A stretch of DNA of 64,000 nt from Haliclystus octoradiatus (lineage: Eukaryota > Cnidaria > Staurozoa > Stauromedusae > Haliclystidae), in contig OU744448.1 in the NCBI GenBank assembly GCA_916610825.1, positions 6,186,650 to 6,250,649 of the forward strand, written 5' to 3'. Made by a program: the position numbers and the translations under genes. Positions within the stretch are counted from its first letter, which is position 1, and the number at the start of each line of letters is the position of its first letter. The notes beneath the pieces are model-generated. The model searched no databases, was not told the origin of the DNA, and was given only the letters and a program-made list of their open reading frames with translations. Of the stretch, positions 54,701-64,000 are shown piece by piece.

Positions 54701-56687
54701 CCTTCAGGGGATTTGAACCACAGTCGATCAGATATGATCTGACCTGAAGTTCAGTTGCTCTGCCACCTGAGCTAGTCTTATATAACAATCTAAGAATGAC
54801 TAATTATATTGGGAAGCCCCCTGCAAAAAATGTGTTGAGTTAATTATTTTTTCAGGGGATTATATAACACTTGTTGAATATGTAATAAATCCTGATATTG
54901 TGTTTTTTAGACATGGACAACATTTGGTTTTAGTTTTAAGTGGAGTGAGAAAAATGGTCAAGGTGAATAAATTAATAGCATTACTTTTTGCAAATAAATT
55001 CATGAATTTCTTCTTGACATGTTAACCTTGGAAGTATCAAACTTTGATTTCTGTTATGAGGGAGATTAAAGGAAATTGTCAAGACAAAGGCCTTGCTAAG
55101 CGGTTGGACCAGACATTTCTCTCATGTATTCAGATCAGGTTGAATTGTTAATTTCTTTGATACAGTCAAACCTGGTATAACAGTCACCTCTATACAACAA
55201 CCATATGCTATAACCGTCAACGCTATACAGGTGCCACCTGTCTATAGTGGTCACTCTAGCGATTTCAGAAATAGTATTGAAGTATTGAATCAACCCTGGA
55301 TATAAAGGCCATCTCTCATATCTGGCTGTTATATACAGATGTCACTGTGTTAATATATGATGAGCTATTTGACTATTATTTATGAATTTATAATTCATTT
55401 TACCATTAATTGTAATATTATTATTTTCTGAAGTGTAGTAAAGCATTATATATTATTCATATTCTGATGATCAGATTTGCCACTCATTATTTGAACATTT
55501 CGGATTTTCGGGTTGGATTAACCAAGTCGGTTTATGAATATTTTCAAACAGTTCCTGATTAAGTAGTGCCTAATTCGATCTGATGAGAATTCTGCTCTGA
55601 ATAATCCAACAACTTGCAATCTATAGCATTGATGCTCAATTTGCCATCAGTCACATGATAACCTAGGATTTTGACGGGAAACTTATATGAACATAGCAAC
55701 AATGTTTGACAACCAAATGTCGATTGAATGAAGAAAAGGGAAGAAATGCAATCCCAAACTGATTCGTGTTTGCAGAGATTGGAGAGGAAATATGGAAATG
55801 TTAGTTCATAGTTTTGAAGAGTACGCAAAATTTACAATGACTTACTGCTATAATTAGTAAATTTGCTAATAAAGAATCAATGCTATAGATTCATAAATAT
55901 ATTTTGTTCATTATTTTATACTCTCTAGCAACTGCTACCAATGAAATATACAAGCAAGATATCATCAGACAATACAACATGGTCTGGTGAAGCAATTATT
56001 CCTCGTGAATATATCCCACCAGATGTGAACATGTTTAATGCATATGCGATTCATGGTAGTGGCGATGAAAGAACTTACGAATCTTTATATCCAACACCAA
56101 ATGGAAAATTTAAAGACCCTGACTTGTAAGTTTTCAATACACTTTGAAGCTTGGATGTAGGCTAATGTAGATTCTTTTATTCTATTGAAAAACTACTGAA
56201 ATGCACCTTAAAATATGAAAGCTACGGAATAATGCCTAATTCAACAGCCATTATTTGAAACATTCACTCAGCTTTTAAATTAAAAGGGTTAGAGACTTGC
56301 CCTAATTATATAAAGTTAAAATAGTAAAAAATCAGACAACCTTGTTTGCTATCCTGAGTTTCACGCTGCAAACATTAATGTCTGATTTTCTTACTATTAT
56401 ATTCTATTATTAACACTGCTTATATTGAACCCTAGGTCCAATCAGGCAGTAATAAGGCAACTTACACCTTTTACATATAATAATATGTCAGCAAATCTAA
56501 AAAGAATATGTTCTAATATTATCCATTGTTGTAACACAAAAATTAAATGCAAGTTGAGTTACTGTAAACTTTTTATTTCAGCCATCGCTTGGAATATTTC
56601 AAAAAGATTGATTTGTCAAGTTTTATCAAGGTATCAAAAGATCCATCTCCTTTTTGGAAAGATATCATTTCTCATAGAGAGCAATAA
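51722..56687 (+). CDS. C4orf33: C4orf33 homologue (UPF0462 family) with signal-like N-terminus (236 aa)
   Basis: Family of unknown function. Exons 51722-51829, 52757-52946, 53844-53901, 54911-54962, 55929-56125, 56582-56687; phases close to 236 codons plus stop. From exon 2 on it tracks human C4orf33 closely: [20 protein letters not shown] (human DFKIEHTWDGFPVKHEPVFI), [69 protein letters not shown] and [15 protein letters not shown]. Exon 1 (36 residues, [20 protein letters not shown]...) has no counterpart in the human protein and looks like a signal peptide or anchor with a hydrophobic core at 10-21 and AxA-like end (ASGA). The body is beta-rich and recalls carbohydrate-binding CBM9-like folds; that is inference. 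Introns hold a SINE and a P1 MITE. Confidence 0.93.
54424..54780 (-). repeat. tRNA-derived SINE, most complete copy (about 357 bp)
   Basis: On the minus strand: tRNA-like head with A box TAGCTCAGGTGGCAGAG and B box GGTTCAAATCCC; a middle part with GAGGATGGCGGATGGAATGG, AAAGGGAATTGTATTGCGAG and TGAGATCAACAAAGAGTG; then GGTGCCTTCGGTAGGGCGAC and the end GTCTACATTAC. Other copies: 1-131, 60235-60478, and a diverged one at 34777-35005. In a C4orf33 intron. Confidence 0.8.
55163..55347 (+). mobile_element. P1 MITE
   Basis: CAGTCAAACCTGGTATAACA ... GTTATATACAGATGTCACTG, TA on the left, TG on the right; diverged from the other copies, so older. In a C4orf33 intron. Confidence 0.8.
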
Positions 56688-57385
56688 GATACAGGGAATA
56701 AAAATTTAAATCAAAGTAAGATTATATTAATGATAAATTGAAACAAATTATAGAAAAGTAGTATCCGTGTGATGATCACAACTGAATTCAAAATAAAAAT
56801 AGGGTAACAAAATCACATTTATCAATTTTTATGTTTTTCTTTTCTCAGCAAGCTGTGAAACTATAAACCTGTATGCCTTCTACAACAGAGAAATATCCTT
56901 TTAATTAACCCGCAGGATATTTTAGATTTCTATGTTTCAGTGCTATCTCTATCTTCGTTAATATGATTTGTTGAATTGACGCGCCACCACTGTTTAATTA
57001 CAAATCAACAAAGTATCCAATTCATGTACATTCCAAAATTTTACAGCAAATAATGTTCCAGTCCTTTGAAGCTGTCAAATTCTCTTTCCTTGATGGGACA
57101 ATTTATCTGATGAAGCCATAAAAGTAAATACATCGCTTCCTTAACAAACAATTTGAAAAATCCAATTGCTAGCAGTCACAAATATGTTGTCAGACCATGA
57201 GCATATTATACTTTTAGATTTCAAGAATAATGAACAACAAACCAATTTTTTATGATATTATAAAGGTATATTCAAAAGTCATAGAAATTACGTACAGTGG
57301 ATAAGTTAACTATACTGGCAATTATATTTTCACACGGCGCAATATAAGGCGTTATTATAAATATTGTATACTATATAATTTTCAT
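56688..57385. other. Tail-to-tail spacer
   Basis: 3' UTRs of the C4orf33 homologue and the dehydrogenase. AATAAA-like signal near 56790 (CAAAATAAAAATAGGG). Nothing else recognised. Confidence 0.4.
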
Positions 57386-60300
57386 CTACCATGAGTTATG
57401 CCATTTATTTGCAATCAGAGAATTTATAATTTGTCGACCGCGACTCGGCCAAATTGGATGCTCTTCTAAACTGAGTTTTTCAGCAATTTTGATAGCTGCT
57501 TCAACAGGTGTGATATCTTTGTCAATTGCTGTTTGAAGAACTTGCTGTGTCATGCACCAGATCTATAGCAATAAAGCAGACACAAACTCTTGTATCCTGA
57601 ACTGTAATCTTATAATGTGTAGATAGTCTACAAACCAATTACAAATCTGTTTGCTTTTGTCAAATTGATCGAGCGCAACAGATCTAAAATGGCAGATTTC
57701 TCCAGGTAACTTGAAATTCACATAAAGGTGTTCATAAAAATACAATAAATACTTTCTGCCTCTTACACTAGTTAAATTTAGTGTATAACTTTCAAAAATT
57801 CAATTTACATTCCATGATTTATGGTCAAAGCCTTCTTAGCATTTTGAGAAAATGCAATATGTGACCTTCATTGTTCTTAGATTCTTTTGATTTCTCGTGA
57901 TTTTGAGATACAGTACCATGAAAGCATGACGAAAACACAAAATATATGCATTAAGAGGGCTCTGAACAAAAACAAATTGATTTATAAATTCATTTTTGGT
58001 GAACTCCGAAATGAAATTTGACTAAAACATAAAGGGGGAATGTATTAAAGAGATTTTTATGAACACCTTTGTTTGAATTTAAAGTTGCACAGGGAAATGT
58101 GCCGTTTAAGATCTGTGGTGCTCTACTAAAACTTTTATTAAGGGTGGGAAAAACCTAGAAACAATTGTTAGAGTTGTGCTACTTTCATTTTACTTACGGA
58201 TTTATCCCAGTTAGGATGAAAATGCCTTGTCATAGAAGGATCATTATCAAGGCGACCATAAGCTTCATCTGCGCAATTAACAATACCCTAGAAGACAATA
58301 TACACACATTTATTGAAGGCCATGTTAATGTTTCAATTAGATAATGTTCTATGTATATGTTTGTATATCATACTCACCATTCGATTTGCTAAGAAATCTA
58401 CGACGTAAGTAATTCCTCTATCTTGAAGCAATTTGTTATCGGCTGGTTTTCCTAGCTGGTTATTGGCTGCTCCACATACAATTTTGGCGTTGATTGTTGG
58501 GATAGTAGTTTCATTCAAGACCTATGAAATGCAAGTTAGATCCATTATTCACTAGAAAAATGATTTTCATTTATTGATTTTCCCCAAATACCAATGCATT
58601 GTAACTTGCTTTGTTAATATCACTAGGCATTGGTGCAGCCAAAAATCGTGATAATAAGTGGGTTGTGATATTAACTGGAGTGAAATAGTTGAGTTTGATA
58701 GAAACTGGTTCTGAAAAATTAGTGATACAGTGAAACCTGTATATAACAGCCAGCTACAAGGGTATGTAAATTGATCACTATAGACAGGTGGCCTTTATAT
58801 CTTTAGATACAGGGTTGATTCAATAGAAAATACTATTTTAGACATTGCAAGAGTGGCCACAATAGACAGGCTTGACTGTATTAATTTAGTGATAAGCGGA
58901 TTGTGATATTAAGATTAGTGATATCAACGAGGTACACTGTATTACCAAAATTTGTCATTTGCCATTTGACACTGTTCAGTACAGAGAAAAGTGTGCTATC
59001 CAAACACAGAGTTTGACAAAAATTGGAATCCTGCAATCCAAGATCCAAAAAGGCCAGAGAAAATTCATTTTTTTATAATTTTTAGGCCAAACTTCAACAA
59101 AACAATCCAAAAGAAATGTTCTATGTTCAAGACTTCCGTTAACCTTCTGTCAGACCATGTCCCAAAGTTACACAGCATCATTTAATTGTAGTCTTGATAC
59201 ATGCTCAAAAGTTGTTATTGTCAAATCTACCCCTGTGAAAACAGTTCAGGAGTCCATGAACAGTTTATGAACGTAAAATGGCCCCAATTTTCATGAACTA
59301 TTTTTTGCAGGGATCTTAATATATTTGATCAGTCAGGCATTAATCAATTTTGAAAGTTTCTGATACAGTATTAGAAATGTAATACAAGAAAAAGGGGCAC
59401 ATAATTATTATATATAATGGTGACGGTATAATACTAGTACTACCAGTATGTTTATATGTTCATTTCTTACGTTTCCTAATGCATTTGGTGATAGAACATC
59501 ACATTCTTCTGATAATGTTGAATTGTCATTGCGCTGAACTTGTCTGAGTTCCAATATTCCAGCTCCCTTAAATAAATTAGTTCAGGAAAATTAATTATGT
59601 TTTTGTCTTGATTTAATATCTTTAAATTGATTGAAATTGTTCTAATTTGATACCTTCTTCTTGAACATCTCTTCTGCAATTTCTAATTGTTTTTCATCGC
59701 AATCAGTTGCGAGGATCCTTCCAGCTTGACGCTTTATCAATCCATTGATGATGATACGAGCTATGGAATAACATCAAATGCACAATTATCAGAAACTCCA
59801 TGTCAAAGCTTCATAAGTTTAAGTTTAATTAATATGATGACATTAGTAGCAATATTTTTCTAATCAGATTATTTTTTGGTTACATTAGTACTGAATAAGA
59901 TTCATACCAGGTGAAACGTACTTCGTCAACAATTATTGGATCTAGAAAAATTGCTATACCTATTTATACATAGTATACATGTGCACAGTTTTTATACATA
60001 CCAACATTTCCTGTTCCCTGGACAACAATAGATTTATCTTTCACATTCCCCATCTTTTTAAAGTCTAATGCAGCTTCAATTGCGCAAAGAATTCCTGAAA
60101 TAAATGTATGATGTAATTATATGTAGATACATTGACCACTGTATACGGCTTTTTTTAATTCGTTACTAAGCTTGTCCTTTAGTCATCAATCAACACCAAC
60201 ACGTCAATATGGAAATTCTGTGAAATCAAACTATCCCATTTGTCAAACAGTACCGTCTTCTGATGGTGGATCGAATGGTCTAGAGGGAATTGCGTTGTGA

Positions 60301-63300
60301 GTAGCTGCGACGCATCCTTGTGCATTGACAATTGAGACCTATCTGTTGAAATTGATCCGCAGTTTTGCGGCTGAGATCAATAAAGAGCGCTTACAATCAT
60401 TGCTCTCAGCGAAAAAAATCCACCAGTGGCACGGGTTCCTTCGGTAGGGCAACATCGTCTACCGGTACATTACTACTTTAACACAGTTATTGATCACTGA
60501 GGCTTGGTGAATATTAGCATACTGACTTTAATGGACAATTGTCAATCAACACTTGTTGAAATGACCACTATAGAGAGGTGGTCCCAGTGGAGAGGTGATA
60601 TATATTGCAGCTTCGATTGTAGATGTTCTTGGGTGATAGTAATACAATCAGCAGTCAATGTACAACGATCAATGTGTAATGATCAATGATAATTACATCA
60701 GTTGTAGTAGAACATAAACAACCAATACTGTCATGAAAAACTTGTGAAAACCAGATGAAGTGTTCATCATCTGTTTAATGTTCATGAATAATTCAAAAAA
60801 ATTAGGTCATTAATAAGCAGTTATTGAATGTTAATTAATCAGTTAAAAAGCCTGATAAATTATGTAATTATGATGATATTGATTAACTGATTTTTACAGA
60901 GAATTTAAGGGGCAAAAATAACATTAAATAAAGTATACAGTCTTAATTTGATTCTAACCTTTGCCAGTAGCTATAGATGGATTCCCAGATCCACCAAATT
61001 CTTCCCCAATACATGTTACATATCTTGTTCTTGAATGGACATTGTCTAAATCAGATACTACGACGCCTGCGTCTTCAGCTCCAACTGAAAGAGAACATTA
61101 AAATAAATTTGCGATTAATTTGAATCATCCTAACCGTCATATTAATTAATAACACAGTCAGACTTGCTTAATATCCCCCCTCTGGTACGGATGAAAAGCG
61201 GAAAAATTAAGCGAGGTGGGATATTAAGCGAGGTAGGATTATGAGAGTTTGTATGGAGAATGGAAAATGGAAATCAGTTTTATGTGGGGATGTTAAGCAA
61301 GGTGGGACATTAAAAGAGGGGATATTAACCAAGTTTGACTGTATGTACAATATCTCCTGCGAAAAAACTGTTGAGGAGTGCATGAGCAGTTCATGAATTT
61401 TAAATGGTCCGAAATGTTCATGAACTGTTTATGAACTGTCCGTGTAGGTTCATGAAATGTCCATGAACAGTTCATGAAGATTGGGAAGTGCGGGATCCTG
61501 GGAACCTGGTTCCCGGAAGACCAGCACAAAATCAGAAGGTTTTCAATCGTATCATGTTTATTTTCTTATTCAAAATTTATTATTTTTGGATTTCATATTT
61601 TTTATGTTTTGAAACCCATGTATCTTGCTTCAAAGTCAAATTTCTGAAATTTTAAGATCAATTCTTCAAACCTATGAAGCATTACAGATTCAATCCCAGA
61701 AGGTTTACAATGGAACAACACAGTTCCCGGAAGATCAAAAATTTGAACACCCTGTGAACTATTCATGAACTCCTGAACTGATTTTTGCTGGGGATAGTAT
61801 GTACAATGGTAATTAACAAAGATGACTTTTTATGGTAAAAATGAATGCTGCTAGATATACTGTATTGTATAATAACAAACTTGATTCCATCAATCTGATT
61901 GGTTTAGAGATACAATGCCAAATCATCATATTAACACAAAACCAAATATTCTAACGCACACCACATAGTTGACAATACGATTTTCAAATTATTGTCATAT
62001 TTTTCAATTGAAGAAATCAGGCAATCAAAATCTATTACAGTGAAACCTGTATATAACGGTCAGCTACGAGAGGTAGATAAACTGACCACTATAGACAGAT
62101 GGCCTTTATATACAGGTTCGATTCAATAGAAAATAGTATTTTAAACATTGCAAGAGTGGCCACTATAGACAGGTGGCCGCTTCATAGAGGTGACCGCTAT
62201 AACAGGTTTGACTGTATCAACTTGTATTCTTGCACATTCACCAGCCGAATGTCAAACAATAGCAAGTTTCAATCTTGTTTGATTCAAATCTATATCACTG
62301 TTATACTATACCTATAATCAATCCTGTTTTCACCACTGTGTGTAACCATCAAATCTGACATTGAATTCGTTCTAACCTAACTAGATTGTTTATTCTATAT
62401 TCTAGATTGTAATGGTTTTGGCTTGCATTGATCAATTATTTTTAAAGGTTATCTTAAATATCAAAAAGTATTAAATCGGAGAAAGCTTATATGTGAATTA
62501 ATTTAAGGAATGGGATCACTCATTGTTAGTCTAGAAAAATTATATTAAAAATAAAAATTTACCATAGCAACCATTGAGTGAAGATAGAAAATCACCGTAA
62601 TCCATAAACATATGCTTGCGATATTCTTCATCATGAATTAGATCTGGTTTGGGTGCAGCTATGATACCTTTACCACCGCCTGCCCTAAAGCGACAATGAC
62701 AGTTGGAAATTTAAAGTGAGATATGAAACTGTCTGGCTGCATTCATTCACGATACCGTACATACAGGATATGTTCTATGAAAATATATTTCTATTTTAAA
62801 GGTAGTGAGTATTAGGGTGTTTAGATAATGTTTCAATTCAAATTTGTGACTGTAAAATTGGATTGGAATATTTTAGTTACTGGAATGAGTAATGTAGATA
62901 GTATTGTCATGCAAAACCCATTTTTGCCATTTTTGCATTTTTGATTTTTGCATTTTTCATGAACATTTAATGGCCAACTCTTCATGAACAGCTCATGAGA
63001 AAGCTCCTGAAATTTGGGCCATTTAACCTTAATGAACTAGTTCATGAACTGTTCATAAACTATTTCCAAGGTGTTCATGAACAGTTAATGAATGTTCACA
63101 GTTCATGTATGTTCGTAAATCTTATGAATTGCTCATGAAGAGTTCATGAACATCAAAGGTTACTTAACATTTTGAATAGTTCATGAATAATCAGTTCATA
63201 ATTCATGAATACTGCTACATCATGAAAATTTTATGCGTATTTCATGCATTGCACGTGGCAGTTTAACACAGTGCATATCTCACAACTAAACATGCAGGCA

Positions 63301-63616
63301 TGAGAAATTTCATCCGATCAGCGGAATTCCCCCTTTTCTATCAGTTCCAAAACAAATAAAACACTAATCTAGCTATTGTTTTGATAGGTTTTCAAGGGTT
63401 TTCCACCGTGTTTTTTTTGACCGAGCATTAATTTCATGCATGAATATGGAAGAAAGAATATAACCTATGTAGGTGATATGAAGGTGATTTATGCTACTAG
63501 CCTACTAACCATAGTCCAGCAAGAGCAGATTTTGTCCCCATTCCATATGATAAACGGAGTCCATCATGGATGTAATCTTTCAATGTATCGTACTGCCATA
63601 GTCGTATACCACCACA
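57386..63616 (-). CDS. Glu/Leu/Phe/Val dehydrogenase, leucine-dehydrogenase-like (5' end outside window)
   Basis: NAD-dependent oxidative deaminase of branched-chain or aromatic amino acids. Exons in transcript order: 63616-63510, 62684-62563, 61084-60959, 60094-60002, 59760-59654, 59566-59471, 58521-58378, 58287-58198, 57562-57386; all phases close to 353 codons plus stop. Visible: CGGIRLWQYDTLKDYIHDGL, SYGMGTKSALAGLWAGGGKG with both active-site lysines (GMxxK and GGGK), AEDAG..VSDLDNVHSRTRYVT with the conserved Asp, GEEFGGSGNPS, the NAD loop VVQGTGNVA, and KIVCGAANNQL. The order and spacing match bacterial leucine/phenylalanine/valine dehydrogenases (about 360-380 aa) rather than animal glutamate dehydrogenase (about 500 aa). 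Only some N-terminal residues are missing. The gene carries eight host-type introns and host-like AT content. Substrate cannot be decided by eye. Confidence 0.93.
57668..58126. mobile_element. TIR element family F, copy 2 (about 460 bp)
   Basis: Ends GATCGAGCGCAACAGATCTA then AAATGGCAGATTTCTCCAGG, inverted at the right as GTTGCACAGGGAAATGTGCC. Interior matches 27710-27925 and 28555-28600, without the nested insert. In the last dehydrogenase intron. Confidence 0.78.
58728..58878 (-). mobile_element. P1 MITE, internally deleted
   Basis: CAGTGAAACCTGTATATAAC ... GGCTTGACTG, TA both sides, about 26 bp shorter than the 177-bp form. In a dehydrogenase intron. Confidence 0.82.
59012..59165. mobile_element. 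GATCCTGG-family MITE, diverged
   Basis: GTTTGACAAAAATTGGAATC, then CAAGATCCAAAAAGGC, GGCCAAACTTCAAC and GTCAGACC; same order as 41276-41454. Confidence 0.5.
59230..59312. mobile_element. GTTCATGAAC-family MITE, short copy
   Basis: CCCCTGTGAAAACAGTTCAG ... AACTATTTTTTGCAGGG; both ends present, interior reduced to one half. Confidence 0.7.
60235..60478 (+). repeat. SINE copy, 5'-truncated
   Basis: Starts in the middle part (TTCTGATGGTGGATCGAATG, AGGGAATTGCGTTGTGAG) and continues through GCGGCTGAGATCAATAAAGA, GGTTCCTTCGGTAGGGCAAC, to TACATTAC. The tRNA-like head is missing, as expected of a truncated insertion. Confidence 0.7.
61155..61341. mobile_element. Second pogo-like MITE family (P2, 187 bp)
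   Basis: Inverted ends CAGTCAGACTTGCTTAATAT and inverse of CAGTCAAACTTGGTTAATAT, with AAGCGAGGTGGGATATTAAG repeated inside. TA on the right, CA on the left. Related end design to P1 but different body. Confidence 0.7.
61350..61797. mobile_element. GTTCATGAAC-family MITE split by a GATCCTGG-like repeat
   Basis: Left end CCTGCGAAAAAACTGTTGAG at 61350 and many TTCATGAAC units to about 61485; then CGGGATCCTGGGAACCTGGT ... TTCCCGGAAGATC (about 61488-61735); then TGAACTATTCATGAACTCCT and the end TTTTTGCTGGGGATA. The middle piece has its own inverted GGGAACC/GGTTCCC ends. Confidence 0.6.
62038..62214 (-). mobile_element. P1 MITE (177 bp)
   Basis: CAGTGAAACCTGTATATAAC ... inverse of CAGTCAAACCTGTTATAGCG, TA on both sides; full-length. 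Confidence 0.9.
62950..63205. mobile_element. GTTCATGAAC-family, expanded copy
   Basis: About a dozen TTCATGAAC-like units with the GGGCCATTTAACCTTAATGA block; ends not clear. In a dehydrogenase intron. Confidence 0.55.
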
Positions 63617-64000
63617 CTGAATAATATTTATTTTAAATAATTTTATGTCTTTGAAACATTTACTGACATATATAGGATATTATCTAGTCTATATATAATC
63701 TCACTAGTAATATTTTCCTGGGTATTGCCGTATTGGAGGGATCTAGAAACTCAGTGACTGACTAACTTGGGCATTGCCGGTGGGTTGAGTTATGACTGAG
63801 GACGCTATGATCTATATTTCTTAGACTTCCCAATACACTGAGCTAGAGTACAATGCTGCCGTAGATATATGCTCATGTGTGGAGAGGGGTGTTTATAATT
63901 TGCCTGACAAAATGGGCGTGGTATATGCGCAACTAGAAGTTCCAGTTCTTCAATATCACTTCAAAATAGCACGAATATTTTCTTAAATCTTTAAGGGGGT
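63617..64000. other. Dehydrogenase intron, no further exon seen
   Basis: Upstream part of the dehydrogenase on the minus strand; the exon encoding the N-terminal part was not found here and should lie beyond the window. Confidence 0.35.

Noticed and set aside
60504-60620. An eighth P1 MITE
   Set aside because: Shares only GACCACTATAGAGAGGTGG and similar words; ends and TA flanks are not recognisable, so at most a heavily decayed piece.
63072-63205. CRISPR-like array from regular TTCATGAAC units
   Set aside because: Units are palindromic, unevenly spaced and part of a dispersed MITE family in an animal genome.

Overview
The window is nuclear DNA from a multicellular animal, most likely a compact, AT-rich marine invertebrate genome. 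The genes are animal families split by short introns (mostly GT-AG, one AT-AC), several first exons carry no prokaryotic-type signals, and introns and spacers are filled with short inverted-repeat transposons, a tRNA-derived SINE and LTR elements. Nine protein genes in 64 kb with introns of 0.1-2.7 kb would suit, for example, an ascidian or another small-genome invertebrate, but I cannot name the species. The AT-AC intron implies a working minor (U12) spliceosome.

Layout, left to right: (1) 1552-8512 (+), 3' part of a mitochondrial carnitine/acylcarnitine carrier (SLC25A20 type), first exons outside the window. (2) 9297-14134, a whole-looking, very young Ty3/gypsy LTR retrotransposon between genes. 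(3) about 15130-15480 (-), remnant of a SAM methyltransferase gene. (4) 16522-19995 (-), stand-alone uracil phosphoribosyltransferase of the FUR1 type. (5) 23341-36263 (+), plasma-membrane Ca2+-ATPase (ATP2B/PMCA). (6) 37409-40292 (+), V-ATPase proteolipid subunit c (ATP6V0C). (7) 40962-42370 (-), small charged coiled-coil protein. (8) 43050-48203 (+), H/ACA snoRNP protein GAR1, with an AT-AC U12-type intron. (9) 49487-49948 (-), small two-helix membrane protein. (10) 51722-56687 (+), C4orf33/UPF0462 homologue with an extra N-terminal signal-like exon. (11) 57386-63616 (-), Glu/Leu/Phe/Val dehydrogenase (leucine-dehydrogenase-like), first exon(s) outside the window.

Gene strands run + - + + - + - + -, so most neighbours are head-to-head or tail-to-tail. 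There is no operon; the genes are housekeeping functions (fatty-acid import, pyrimidine salvage, Ca2+ export, proton pumping, rRNA pseudouridylation, amino-acid oxidation) with no evident shared pathway.

The most distinctive non-genic content is a community of at least ten short terminal-inverted-repeat families, many with readable target-site duplications (TA, TTA, 8 bp, 9-10 bp), and several nested insertions that give relative ages. Two MITEs end 26-27 bases from a splice acceptor. One family is built almost wholly from repeated GTTCATGAAC palindromes. Exon limits were read by eye from splice signals and reading-frame continuity; all frames close without breaks in the genes listed as CDS.
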